A program made the position numbers and the translations under genes. Below the pieces are notes generated by a model. The model ran no database searches. It was not told the origin of the DNA and worked only from the letters and a program-made list of their open reading frames with translations. Shown here in pieces: positions 48,786 through 60,716 of a stretch of 64,000 nt of DNA. This DNA comes from Onthophagus taurus (taxonomy: Eukaryota; Arthropoda; Insecta; Coleoptera; Scarabaeidae), in assembly GCF_036711975.1 (NCBI RefSeq), contig NC_091972.1:4035001-4099000 (forward strand), read 5' to 3'. Every line of letters begins with the position of its first letter. Within the stretch, counting starts at the first letter, position 1.

Positions 48786-50127
48786 TACAGGGTGTCACAC
48801 AAAAAACGCCCCAAGCTGTAACTCTGTCATTTATATTCCGATTTTCATGACCGAGGCATCAAATGAAATGGTTTGATGAATACTATGGTTCATGCTACAA
48901 ATAAATTTTTTTCAAGGCCATCTTCAATTTTAAGCGATTATTAACTTTTGTTTTTCAAATTGCTCCATATATTTTTCTTCACGTCATTAGATAGAGATTG
49001 TTTTTCTGAATCCACTGATGTGCAATACATCCACTTTGAATGTAATTTTAGCAGAAAAAAGACACCTGTATATACAGTTTTCACACAAGAACGCCGTAAG
49101 CTGTAACTCTGTCATTTAACTTCAGATTTTTATGAACGAGGTATCAAATGAAATGGTTTGATGAATGCTATGATTCATGCTACAAATAAACATTTTCCAA
49201 CGCCATCTTCGATTTCAAGCGATTATCAACTTTTGATTTTCAAATTGCTCGGTATGTTTTTCTTCACGTTATGGGATAGAGATTTTTTTCTGAGCCCATC
49301 GATCTACAATACATTAACATTAATTGTAATTTTAGCAGAGAAAAACAATTGAAACATTTTCCGAACATTGTCTTAGTCACTTCTGTAATACTGCAGTGTG
49401 CCATGGAAAAAAATAACACGCAAAACTGATAACAGTCATTAAATGCTATGTCAATGCCCGAAGCAGTTGTAAATGATACTTATAAGTTGTTTTTTCATTT
49501 ATCCCATGGCACACCACAGTATAATACAAGTGACTTGAAGAGAATGTTCAGAAACTATTTTAATGTTTTTCTATGCTACAATTACAATTAATGTTGATGT
49601 ATTGTACATTAATGGATTCAGAAAAAAAAACTCTATCCAATAGCGTGAAGAAAAACATACCGAGCAATTTGAAAATCAAATGTTAATAATCGCTAGAAAT
49701 TGAAGATGGCGTTGGAAAAAGTTTATTTGTAGCATGAATCATAGTATTCATCAAACCATTACATTTGATAGCTAGGTCATGAAAATTGGAAGGTAAATGA
49801 CAGAGTTACAGCTTGCGGCGTTCTTGTGTGGCAACCTGTATATACAGGTGTCTTTTCTCTACTAAAATTATATTCAAAATGGATGTATTGTACATCAGTG
49901 GATTCAGAAAAGCAATCTCTATCCAATGACGTAAAGAAAAATATATAGAGCAATTTGAAAAGCAAAAGTTAATAATCGCTTAAAATTGAAGACGGCCTTG
50001 GAAAAAATTTATTTGTAGCATGAATCATAGTATTCATGAAACCATTTCATTTGATAACCCGCTCATGAAAATCGGAATGTAAATGACAGAGTTACAGCTT
50101 GGGGCGTTTTTTGTGTGACACCCTGTA
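48786..50127. mobile_element. Foldback element C, split exactly at its centre
   Basis: Arms of 287 bp each, 48786-49072 and 49841-50127, are inverted complements starting tacagggtgtcacacaaaaa. The inner junction would read gacacctgta / tacaggtgtc. A related element is inserted at that dyad. It is noncoding. Confidence 0.9.
49073..49840. mobile_element. Foldback element C', innermost insertion
   Basis: Its ends tacagttttcacacaagaac and gttcttgtgtggcaacctgta are inverted. The interior resembles the 7626-8171 copy, with caaatgaaatggtttgatga and complement. It is 768 bp and noncoding. Confidence 0.85.
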
Positions 50128-50289
50128 TAAAGGACATTAATACGTCTAAAAACATAAAACTTCAAAACTAATATGAATACGTCTAGGATATAACCTCTCA
50201 CAGCAAACGCATAGACCATAACAACAGCTGGACGTGGAAAATGGTGTGACGTAGTTTGCGGGTAGGCTGTCACAACAATGGATGTAGCA

Positions 50290-50973
50290 GTCCTGTTAAA
50301 TTCTACTGTCCTTGAGTTTGTAGTAGTATTTAAAAATTCACTAACAACTCTGGCATTATGTGCTAGTGCTCCGTCATATTGAAAATATATCATTTGAGAC
50401 ATATTTAGTGGCAAATTGTCGACCAAAGGCTCAATGTGCTGCCTTAATATATTGAGGTATTTCCCTGAGTTTAAGTTTTTATGGTAGATACTATATGCCA
50501 AAATTCTATTATCTAAAAGGGCGCACCATACATTAAACCCCAATCTTCTTTGAACACTCAGACACTTCATCGGTCCAGATAACATTTTGAACAAACAGCA
50601 GATTATTTAATTTTTTTAAATATCATCTACAAAATTCTAATTTTCGATTGACATCTCCGGCACGTAAATAATGAGTTAGCCCCGCTTTGTATGGTTTATA
50701 CTTATTTTTCTTTCATATTCGGGAGCAGCGGCTTTTGGGTCAAACATCTTGTTGCAATTTCTCTTGCAGGTCATTTTGGTATGTTTTTGTATGTGGTTTG
50801 GGAAAGGACCAAATATCTATTAAATTTTCTGCTAATCGGCTGAAGGTTTTTTCGTGCGGTTGTCTTCCTTCTAGATATCTTGTGAAATAAAATTCCGCGG
50901 CTAACGTCGCATTCTTATCTGATAACATATAGCATTCCATCATGTTACATTTTTCATAATTTTCGAAATTCAT
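50290..50973 (-). pseudogene. Mariner-family transposase, broken and truncated
   Basis: The N-terminal piece (50973-50740) reads MNFENYEKCNMMECYMLSDK, AAEFYFTRYLEGRQPHEKTF, the helix-turn-helix domain common to these insect transposases. A middle piece reads QNVIWTDEVS (first catalytic D). After a frameshift comes GFNVWCALLDNRILAY and IYFQYDGALAHNARVVSEFL (second D). The C-terminal part with the third acidic residue is cut off by the end of MITE B near 50325. Confidence 0.85.
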
Positions 50974-51801
50974 TGTAAAGTTTTATTCAGTTTTGTTATA
51001 CTTTGACACTTAACATGCTGGTGCATCGTACCAGCACATAATGCCAGAGTTGTTATCGAATTTTTAAATACATACTTTGGTAATTATTTGATACATTATG
51101 TTCCATCATAGTATGTATGGTTATCACCATAGCAACATACATACATTAGTTTTAGACAGAACAAAATGAATTTTTGTTAATTATTCAATAACCATAAGAA
51201 ATATACCCCACAAACTATATATATTTGTTATCAGAAGAAAATAACAAATTATTTTAGGTCATAGCCAACTATGGTCTCCATTTAAAAAAATTAAGTTACG
51301 TCTAAAAGCTCGAAAGTAAAAGATGGGAAAAAAATTCTACCTACGCCACTGAATTCTTCGTAAAAAGTTGCCCATATAATGTTTTATTTATAATACTCCA
51401 TCTTTGATAATAAGTAAGATATTCGCGATTGTCGTTTTTGTAAAACTTCGTCGTTTTGTAAGACGACAGCTGTTCGGAGTTTTCGGCATTAGCATTTTCT
51501 CGAAAAACGAGATCATGACATGTAAGCTACTTTTTTTCTATCTCTTTTAGTTTCGGAGATAACCTATGCGGACATCGAAATTGGGACACCTGTACATACA
51601 AATTAACATTGAAGTTATGAGTGTATTTATTTCAAAATATAATAAAAAAGGGTTTAAGAACACAAAATTTACAATAATGACACGAAACTGTCGAATTATC
51701 AATTACTTAACCTTCAAACATCCTCGCATTCAACCAATCACGTGCAAGGTCAATCTGGTGACAAATTTAAAATACTCCTCCTGGTTTAAAAACAGAGTAT
51801 A

Positions 51802-53165
51802 GCTGTAAATTTTAATTTGTTCATTCCAAGATATTCACATAAGTATAACCAGTATTCTGCAATCTAATTAATAACCTTTGTTTCAAGAAAGCGTTGAAAC
51901 TCATTTTTACCTCGATGACTATGTTAACAAGCAAAATTTTCATTTTCGTATTTTAGCTGCTAATTTTCAAATTACTAAAGTATAAGTGTTAAATTTTTTT
52001 TTTGCTATATGGGGGTTTTTGTTTCCTTGGGGAAAAAACTTTCACTCGTGATTAATGGGTTATATGTCCAGGACGTGTAAAGTCCGACCAAAAGCTAACG
52101 AGCACGTGACATCATTTTTCTAATTTTGAGACCTTCATTAATCGAGAAGGAAATATTTATTACATTTTTAGCTTATTTAATTACCTAAACTCTCGGGATT
52201 TTTTATTTATTAATTATCGTACAAAAAATGTTAAAGTTAACAGTTTAATGAAAATGTGTTGAGATATATTTCCGGGCTTTTTGTGTCCGATTAAAAAAGA
52301 CATTATCTGAAAGATTTTTCTTTATTCATCGTTGAGGTCCAACAAAAGAATGAATTTTTCTCTCGTGGAACTTTACAAATGGATTTGGCGGCAGGCAAAG
52401 ATTCATTTTAGATTCAAATTTATGGTTTTCTTACAAAAAAAAGGCTCGATCATATTTCAAGAGATTTAGCTCAATTTAACGGTCGTAATCTCTAACTTAG
52501 AGTGTTATTTAAAAAAATTACATTTAATTATTAACTTTTCGATATCTTTTCCAGGCATTTACACAAATCCTTTACATACAATTGTAGACGGCTTTAGTTA
52601 ACAATTTAAGCACGATGTTAATCGAACAAAAGGCAAATTGACACGGTAGACCAACTTTCATCTATTCAAATTGTAGATTCTACATTAATCCTATTAAATG
52701 TGCGAACAAAACAAGGATGTACATCACGAATCTGGGATCTAAAACTATTTTCAACTTACCTAATAAGTTCTAAACTTACCTTATTAAATTAAGTACTCTA
52801 ATTTTGGTGTGAATCCTTTAAATCGTTTGAATGTATTATTTTTACTTTTCTTCTATTAAATCTTATTCTTCCTTAAATTAAATTTTTTTAGTAAGACCGT
52901 TTTAAACGAAATCTTTGTGTCGAATGGTAGAGTTATAATTAGATTGAAAATGTGTTCAAAATGGTTATCGATTTGATGGAATATTGAGTTGGGTATAAAA
53001 TTAGATTCTATTGATCAAAGTGGAAATAAATCAGATTTAAACGCAATTATGTGATGTTTGCATCCAAAATGTTAGTATAACTTTGTAGACTGAAAGGCAT
53101 CATTTTTTATTATTTGTTTTTTTGTTATTTACTTTATTTGGAGGAGATTTCCAATAAAAGTATCT
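51802..53165. other. AT-rich interval, nothing recognised
   Basis: No repeat family or coding motif was identified. The word tttccttggggaaaaaact near 52022 is not part of any gene I can see. Confidence 0.35.
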
Positions 53166-53178
53166 GTGTCTTTTGCAG

Positions 53179-53299
53179 AAACACAAACTTTTTATGACGC
53201 CTGTCTAGAATATTGTTTTCCACTGAATGTACACAGGTTATTTTTATACCCAGACACCCAGTGGCGAATTGCGATAAGAAAAACGGCGGATAACGAAGG
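53179..53299 (+). CDS. Possible internal exon of an unrecognised gene
   Basis: A tcttttgcag acceptor at 53178 and a gaag/gtaaag donor at 53300 bound an open 121-bp segment. It reads TQTFYDACLEYCFPLNVHRL then FLYPDTQWRIAIRKTADNEG. Its composition is less AT-rich than its surroundings. No family is recognised and no neighbouring exon was found, so this remains a guess. Confidence 0.25.
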
Positions 53300-53787
53300 T
53301 AAAGAGTATTTTTATCAAAGTATTACGTCAAAAACAAAGATCGAACATCGAACGAGACAAATCTTTTTTATTTTAAACAGTCACATAGGGGTATTTCGGC
53401 AATCTAAGCGGCCAAAATTCGATTTTAAAAAGTTGAACCTCGAAAAAAGTAACATCTGACATAATAAGTTTAATGTCATACACGTGTCATACAACGATTC
53501 TTTTCGTTCTTGTATATCCCTATCGCCCGTATTATTATGTCAAAGTTGGTTAAATAACTCGAATAATTATTTCAACCTTTTGCATAAGCGTCCATTAGAT
53601 ATAATTTTTTTATTTGAAAGTATAAATATTTAACTGAATATCATGGATTGTGATAAACTAGGTGATAAACTGTTTTGTTGCGATAACCCTTGTATTTACT
53701 AAAATATAGTGTTGTGAGAAAGAGTCTTTTCTTGTAATTTTTCTTTTTTGATTAGTTACTTTTCCCGACGTTTCCCGGCTTTGATTA

Positions 53788-56700
53788 CACAGGCCGACAA
53801 AAATTTAAATGTTTTCTAAACCAACAACTAGACTATACTATCCCGAAGGTTTTTCACGTTCTAAATCCAAATTTAACCTCAAAAATGCTTCATCACGTAA
53901 GGTTTTCAAAATATCTTAGCCAAAATATGTTAAAAATGCGGTTTCTGGTCGTATTTAAACAAATAAACAAATATGCGAAAATGTGATCAAATATCTAAAA
54001 ATGAAGCTTTAAAGTTGAAATTTTTAACCATGCATTTATCTTTTAACCAGGAGGTATTCAATTGAGAAACTGGACATTCAAAATCCAGTTAATTTTTATG
54101 AAATTATTTGGTTTGTTAGCAAAGTTGTAGTTTTAATGGGAAAACTATAGCAGTATTTACAAAAATAAAATGATTGCTTACGAGATTTATTCATTCAAAA
54201 AGAGACAATTTACATATTATTTTTTTATTTAAGCTCTATAGCGTTTTATAAGATGAAAATCACAACCATATCGGATTTTCTACAAAAAATTTTTAAAACG
54301 ATGGAATATTAATATAAAAAAATATGAGGCGGAAAGCTTATTCTTTAGTGACTTTTTTGCGGAAACTTCGAAACACGTCCTTATCGCAGAACCATTAATG
54401 AATGGATTAAAAAAATTTGTGGAATGTTACAACATACCTATGAGAAATTTAGTTAAACCGTGGGTACCTACATCTATTTGTACTACTTGTAGATTAACTC
54501 TGATTAATTGGAACGATATGAAAAAGGAAGTTGTCATTACACCAACCATGTGGTACGAGCCTAAGGATCACAATGAAGACTGTTACTTCTGTGCCTGTGA
54601 TATAACAGGTTGTAATAAAAAAAATAAAGGAAACATATTATATTCTTACGTACAAAGCGTAACACCAGCCAAGAAAGGAAAAATAGCGAGATTAGACAAA
54701 GTACCACCTAATAAACATGAATGTAGTTTGGAAGAAATGAGTTCTATTGAAAGTGAAAAGGACAGTGATTATGAGGATTCTGTTAGTGCCAAAGACCCTG
54801 AACTTTTTGATCAAGATTCATTAGATGATCTTATTCGCGATCTTATTCTTTCTAAAGATTCAGCTGAATTATTGGCTTCAAGACTTAAAGAGAGGCACAT
54901 GTTGTTACCCGGAACAAAAATTACAGCGTACAGAAGAAGAGATGAGGAATTTCTGAAATATTTTTCTAGTGAAAATTCCTTAGTTTATTGTAATGATATA
55001 GAAGGACTTATCAATACATATCAAGTAGATGTGTATAAGTCCGATGACTGGCTTCTCTTTACAGATTCTTCTAAAGAACGACTTAAAGCAGTGTTGCTCA
55101 ATAACGGCAATAAATACGCAGCAATCCCTATTGGTCATTCCACCAGGCGAAAAGAATCACACGAAGACCTTCAATTTGTACTCGAAAAAATCAATTACAA
55201 CATCCACAACTGGTTTATATGTGGTGACTACTTTAAAATGATCAATATTTTGGTTAGTTTACAATCAGGAAATACAAAAAATCCTTGCTTTCTCTGCATT
55301 TGGGACAGTCGTGCCCGAGAACAACATTGGATTAAAAAAAAGTGGCCTGAAAGATTTGATTGGAAAGTTGGTTCCAACAATGTTGTTTACAAGAGTCTTG
55401 TTGACACAAAGCGTATTTTGTTACCTCCACTCCATATCAAATTAGGCTTGATCAAACAATTCGTATAAGCCTTAAATACTGATGGAAACTGTTTTAAATA
55501 CCTTAAGTCTGCATTTCAAAATTTAAGTAATGCTAAAGTTAAGGAAGGTATTTTCGTGGCGCCTGATATAAGAAACTTAATGAAAGATGACGATTTTATA
55601 AGAACAATAACAGATAACGCAAAAATGCTTGGTTAAGTTAAGAAGTTGTACAAAATTTCCTGGGCAATCATCGGGACCCACAACATAAAAACATTGTATC
55701 GACAATGTTATTAAACTTTAAAAAATTAGGCTGTTTAATGAGTTTGAAGCTTCATTTCCTATTTTCCCATTTACATTACTTTCAGGAAAATGTAGGAGCC
55801 TTCAGCGAAGAAATAGGTGAACGATTCCATCAGGATTTGAAAGGAAAAAAGCGACACTATCAAGGTAGATGGGATGAAAGAATGATGGCTGACTACTGCT
55901 GGTCTTTGAAAAGAAATGATAACGCTGCTCAATATAAGCGTAAGAGTGTTAAGTGATCGTTTGAATTGATGCGCGATCGTTATCATAAGAAACTAAAATA
56001 ACATCTAAACTGTTATAAATAGAAAAGAAGTTTTAAAAATACAAAATTAAATACAATAAAAAACAAATTAATTTAAAAATATTCGAGAATAAGTGAAAGT
56101 TATGAAGTTTCATTGTTATAAAGTATATCAAAGAAAAATATTGTAAATTAATTTTTACTTTCTCGCACTATATAGGAAGTATATGACACAAAGTATTGTA
56201 ATCGTGCAAAGATTCGACCTCGACATTTTGATGGATATACACGTTTTGAGGTCCCCTGAGTCCTGATATTGACCATTCCCAGAAAATGCCTGTGCGTATT
56301 TATGTACGTACATACATACGTATGTAATAATGTGTGTAAACACGATAACTTAAAAACGCAATCAGTTACCGTAATGAAATTTGGCATATAGCTATTAAAC
56401 CAATATCGAAAGCTCTTAAACAACTTTTGGACCAAATCCACTAACCGGAAATGGCACTTTACCTGAAGACATTCAAATGTTTCATATAAACTTACACTTT
56501 TGATATGTATAGCCCAACATATACTTTCGTATACATCTAATAAATGATAAAAAATTACCATATATTGAATTTTAGCGAAATCGCTTGACTGCAAGTGTCA
56601 CTTTACCTGAACACATTTTAACATTTTCACCATTTTAAAACTTGTAAATAAAACTGGAAAATAAAAAGATGTTATTTCAAACATGATGAATTTCTTAGTT

Positions 56701-56994
56701 TTAGGGGACAATTTCTCAGAGATCAAGAAAAATATTTAAATGAATAATATAAGATTTTAAGGGGGCAGAGAAATAGTTTTAAATGGCATAATGACTTCTG
56801 TGGAGAAAAATTATCTTTTGATGTAAATTCAGCCTTGAATGTGCTGAAAAATCGTGTTTTTCGCATATTTTAGGTAAGATATCTTGAAAATCTTAGGTGA
56901 TGAAGCAATTCTGACGTCAGATTCGGATTCAGAGTATCGAAAATTATTTGGAAGGTATAGTCTAGTCTTTGGTTTAAAAATTTGTCGGCCTGTG
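53788..56994 (+). mobile_element. 3.2-kb DNA transposon with CACAGGCC ends and TTA target duplication
   Basis: Left end CACAGGCCGACAAAAATTTA at 53788 and right end aaatttgtcggcctgtg at 56994 are inverted. Similarity continues for about 50 bp, including agactatac and its complement. Both sides are flanked by TTA (53785-53787 and 56995-56997). It encodes a DDE-like protein at 54398-55956. CAC-starting TIRs with 3-bp duplications are typical of the CMC group (CACTA/Mirage/Chapaev); placing it there is an inference. Confidence 0.85.
54257..56001 (+). pseudogene. DDE-like transposase of a poorly characterised arthropod family
   Basis: The frame opens at about 54257, and the first ATG in it is at 54398. 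The intact part covers 356 codons to TAA 55468. The same frame continues as NCFKYLKSAFQNLSNAKVKE to 55636. A shifted frame (55690-55956) then gives LGCLMSLKLHFLFSHLHYF, EIGERFHQDLKGK and RMMADYCWSL. Candidate catalytic residues are D in WLLFTDSSKERLKAV, D in WFICGDYFKM, and E in GERFHQD. A CxxC (PCFLCIWDS) follows the second D, as in CMC and RAG-type enzymes. An acidic, serine-rich linker occupies about residues 112-140. I recall near-identical unnamed proteins from many arthropods and cnidarians, but no agreed name. At least two stops and one shift make this copy inactive. Confidence 0.75.
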
Positions 56995-57420
56995 TTATTC
57001 ATTCATTAGATTGCTCAGGCCTTATACATTACGGTACCGAAAGATTGGGATTCCATACAGTAATAGATTAGAAGAAGAGAACATGTGTTTATTTCTTGAA
57101 AAACGCGCAATTACTTCGAAAACAACTTGTGTTTGACGCCAATCTAATTCAAACACGAATTATGGAATATTAATGTAATTTCGTTTGTGACAAAGGTCTT
57201 ATAGTTTTCTATGTAACCTTTTAACGATTTAAAGTTTTTATTTTGAATTTTTGAGAGTAATATTTCAATTCTAAAATATTATTAATTATAATTATTAATA
57301 ATTTTTTTCCTACACACTGCAACACCATTATTAGTCTATCAGTGTTATCTATATATACGAGATAGAAATTAAGTTCTATAAGTCTTTATTGATTGATTTC
57401 TTTAGGAACTTCTAATGTCA
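56995..57420. other. Spacer between two transposon remnants
   Basis: AT-rich. I looked here for a Transib-type CACWATG end and did not find a convincing one. Confidence 0.35.
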
Positions 57421-57422
57421 AA

Positions 57423-59430
57423 ATGATGACTAGGAAAGAATTATTTACTCTTATGCAGCGTCAGGATTTAAATAATATCAACGATAAATTGATTTTTTTG
57501 GAAAATCATCTTTTGAGAGACTCCTCGGACCAGCAGGCGAAAAAAATAAAGCAAAATTTTTCAAGATTTAAATCCGAAATGAGCAAACGATGGGCTGCAG
57601 CATTACGAAAAGAGAAGCTTTTTTTGAAAAAAAATGAAGAATGGCTTGCTGGAACATTCACCGTTCCGAAGGCAAACCTTTCAAAGCAAGTAGGACGACC
57701 GATAAAGCCGTTTGATGAATTAAGTGATAGAAGCAAAAGAAGAAAAACTGAAAATTTACGTCAATCTACCGACTTAAATGTCCTTACTTCTGCCGCTCAG
57801 TCGAAGTTAAGAGTCAGTGGAAAAAGAGATGCTTAAAAATATCACCAGTTCACCAAAGCGAGCTACAAAATACAAAAAATCTTCTATTGAAAAAGAAAAT
57901 GTGATAACCTCACAATTAAGTACTTATCAAGCCTTATCACTTTTTGTTGAAGCAGGACTTTCCAGAAGTCAGTACGAGGTAATAAGAAGTTACAGTAAAA
58001 ACATATATCCCTGCTATAGCTTACTACAAAAAGCAAAACAGGAATATTATCCTGATAAGAAAGCTTACAAGGTTACGGAAATTCAAAATTTAATGGATCA
58101 TACTGCCACGCGCCTTCTTAAGCATCTAGAAGTAGTGCAATCTTTGCAGAAATCCGAGAGGGATTCGTTGGTTTTACTGAGCAAGTGGGGATTTGATGGG
58201 GCACAACAATCTCAATACAAACAAAAGTTTGTAAATGAATCTGACACTGATGCGCACTTATTCCAGAGTTCGTTTGTACCCCTTCAACTTAGTTGCTCTA
58301 CGAACAATAAAGTCATCTGGCAGAATCCAAAACCATCCTCGCCCTATAAAGATAAGATTTAGTAAAGAAACCACCGACTTAACTAAAGAAGAGATCAAAT
58401 ATATTAATGCAATAGATTTATTACAAAATTCTACAGTTACACTCTCTAACAAAAGTTATTCAGTTAAACACAAATGATGCTAACCATGGTAGATGGAAAA
58501 GTCTGCAATGCTATTACAGACACTACTTCTACCATGAGATGTTATATCTGTGGTTTAACCTCAAAAAATTTTAATGATTTAAACGTAAAAACAGAAGATA
58601 AAACGGAGGCACTTGGTTTTGGTCTTTCTGTGTTACATGCCCGAATAAGACTATTTGAATCGATTTTACATCTTTCTTACAAGTTACCTGTAAAAAAATG
58701 GCAAATAAAGGTAGAGACTGAGAAAGCTGTAATAAAGAAAAGAAAAAAGGAAATACAAAAGAATTTTCGAGAAAAGATGGGCTTGATCGTAGATGTGCCT
58801 TAACCGGGTTTCGGTAACAGTAATGATGGCAACACAAGTAGGAGATTTTTTTCGGACCATGAGCTAGCAGCAGAAATTACAGGAATTGATGTTAACTTAA
58901 TATATAGGTTAAAAGTAATCCTGGAAACCATCTTGAGTAGATTTAAAGTCTCTTCAGATTATTTTGCTGCATATGCGAAGGAAACTGCCGAGCTCTATGT
59001 TAAACTTTACCCCTGGGACCCTTGGCATCCGATGACTCCTACATTACACAAAATACTTGTTCACGGAGCAGCAGTTATAGAAAGCGCGTTACTTCCGATT
59101 GGCCAGTTATCAGAATAAGCGTCAGAAGCCCGCAACAAACATTTTAGATTTTATAGGTTAAATTATGCTCGAAAATTCTCAAGAGAATCCTGTAACCACG
59201 ATGTAATTAATCGACTATTATTAACTTCAGACCCGTTCATAACTGCAATGCGACCAAATCTCCAAAAAAAAAGCAAACCATTTCTAAAAGAAACGACAGC
59301 AATGTTAATTTGTGCTGCACCTTATATACAAGGACAAGATTTTTCAGATGAAAATGACAGATTGTGCACGAAAAATCGTTTAACACGTCATTATCTTCAT
59401 TATCATCATTTAGTTAACAACTTCTTATGA
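57423..59430 (+). pseudogene. Transib transposase (RAG1-related), broken
   Basis: Pieces in order: an N-terminal region (57423-57836, MMTRKELFTLMQRQDLNNIN, GRPIKPFDELSDRSKRRKTE), a frame from 57817, a short frame at 58340-58473 and a frame from 58474 to 59430 with two stops (58801, 59116). Residues matching the RAG1 core are visible: first D in KWGFDGAQQSQ (58195), second D in MVDGKV (58492), zinc CxxC in RCYICG (58540-58551), the H-x4-H pair HKILVH (59047-59064) and E in SEARNKHFR (59125). The E follows the second H by 21 codons, against 20 in RAG1. PVKKWQ and NSNDGNTSRRFF are further Transib-type blocks. Several shifts and stops make it inactive. TIRs were not located. Confidence 0.85.
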
Positions 59431-60701
59431 GTTTCTATTTTAATTTATTGTTTTATAGTAGTTAACATAACTTTGATTTGTCTATTGTTTCGTTTTTCAA
59501 GCGATGAAGAACTGATAGTTCTCGTGAACTTTAATATTGCAGGATAGCCCATTTGTTATTCAGATTTAATAGAAAACTTATAAAACACTATAAAAAGCCT
59601 ATATAAATACTTTTAGAGTTGAGTAAAGTGAAAAAATACTTTTGGCCGCGTAGATCTTCAAAATACCCCCAGTGAAGGGAAACAATTTTTGAATGAAACA
59701 ACAAGACGATGTTTAATAATTCCATATGTATTTTTGTTAATATTTATTGAATCGTTATTATAAAAATACGTACTGTTAAAATCATCGATTTGCAGACTTT
59801 TTATAAGTTATAAAAGAAATAGAATTTTTGATTTATAACATCTTAAATAATTATTTATTCAATATAGTAATTAAAAATTGTGTGCTAAACGAAAATCTCA
59901 CGCAGAAAAGTTTCTTCTAAATAAGATTTTCGTTGCGAACACTATTTTTGAAACACTCACTTTTAGTATACATTTTAAACTTTTATAAAAATATAAAAAA
60001 TTTATTTACACAATAAAGTTTTAATCACACCCAAAAAATCATCATAAAAATCTCGTACATCTAGTATAATATTCGATGTTAAAATTCACAACACATAACC
60101 ATTACAATATTTTACAATAAAAGTTATTTAGTATACAATACGATGAGTTGCTAGCATCTAAAAACATTTATAAATATTTTCTTTTTTTAATTATATTAAA
60201 TTCTTTTTTATTCCTTTACAAGTTACAACACATACTTTGTATGCGAAGTGAAGTTTCACTGAAAGCATTCTTGTCTTTTAAGTTTTAACCTACCTCAAAC
60301 AAAGGACGAATAAAAATGTTCAAAGTTCCTTTAACGAATGAAGTGAACCCAAACTTTACCAATATTCGGGATTAGCATTTTTTTCATTTTGAACTTTCTC
60401 TTGGGAATTCCGACCATCTAATAACCCACGCAAAGCGTACTTCAAAGTTTCCCTGAGATATTGTTAATATTTTGATCTGAATTAAATTTTGTTGGATTAA
60501 TTTAACACCAATTTTAAAACGGTAACAAGATTTATTACAAAAAAGTTTCGTGAGCAGAATTTTTTAAACAAATCACTAAAACTTTTTTATTTCACTAAAA
60601 AATCAATCGAAATTACATCACAGTTTCACTATTGACGTCGACGACGATCACTTCTGTAGTGATTTCACCCAATGATGAACACCCGGAAGTGGGACCGCCG
60701 T
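59431..60701. other. AT-rich interval, possibly 3' UTR on the minus strand
   Basis: No coding signal is seen. If the exon at 60702-60887 is real, this is its 3' untranslated region. Polyadenylation-like signals on the minus strand (tttatt) occur at several places, for example about 60000. Confidence 0.3.
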
Positions 60702-60716
60702 TTAGGCCACTTCCGG
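60682..60716. repeat. 11-bp perfect inverted repeat with CCGGAAGTG words
   Basis: cccggaagtgg at 60682-60692 pairs with ccacttccggg at 60706-60716 around a 13-base spacer. It contains the stop codon of the possible exon above. The half-sites match the ETS/GABP recognition word, so either an RNA hairpin or a paired binding site is conceivable. Confidence 0.6.

Larger units (their letters stand above)
48668..50325. mobile_element. MITE B (ggacagtagaat ends), split by a foldback element
   Basis: The left end aaggacagtagaatctaaca at about 48667 and the right end tgttaaattctactgtcctt at about 50323 are inverted. The inner flanks are ttttagaggtta (48773) and the complement around taacctct (50187). 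It interrupts the transposase remnant. Its own interior is interrupted at 48786-50127. Confidence 0.8.
48010..51594. mobile_element. Mariner-like element with long TIRs (about 0.5 kb)
   Basis: Left end tacagggtgtcccaatttcg and right end cgaaattgggacacctgta are inverted. Similarity continues for about 0.5 kb, to the blocks around tatggtgataaccatacta (48500) and tatggttatcaccatagc (51116). A broken transposase lies at 50290-50973 on the minus strand, and MITE B is inserted into it. Confidence 0.9.
47842..51801. mobile_element. MITE A, second copy, split by a 3.6-kb insertion
   Basis: The same ends as at 46442-46827 are seen. The left part runs to about 48009 and the right part resumes at about 51595 (catacaaattaacattga). 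Comparison with the intact copy defines the insertion boundaries exactly, at a TA. Confidence 0.9.

Noticed and set aside
55771..56594. Minus-strand ORFs of 62-148 codons within the CACAGG element
   Set aside because: The first is a shadow of the plus-strand transposase. The others show no motif and lie in the noncoding 3' part.
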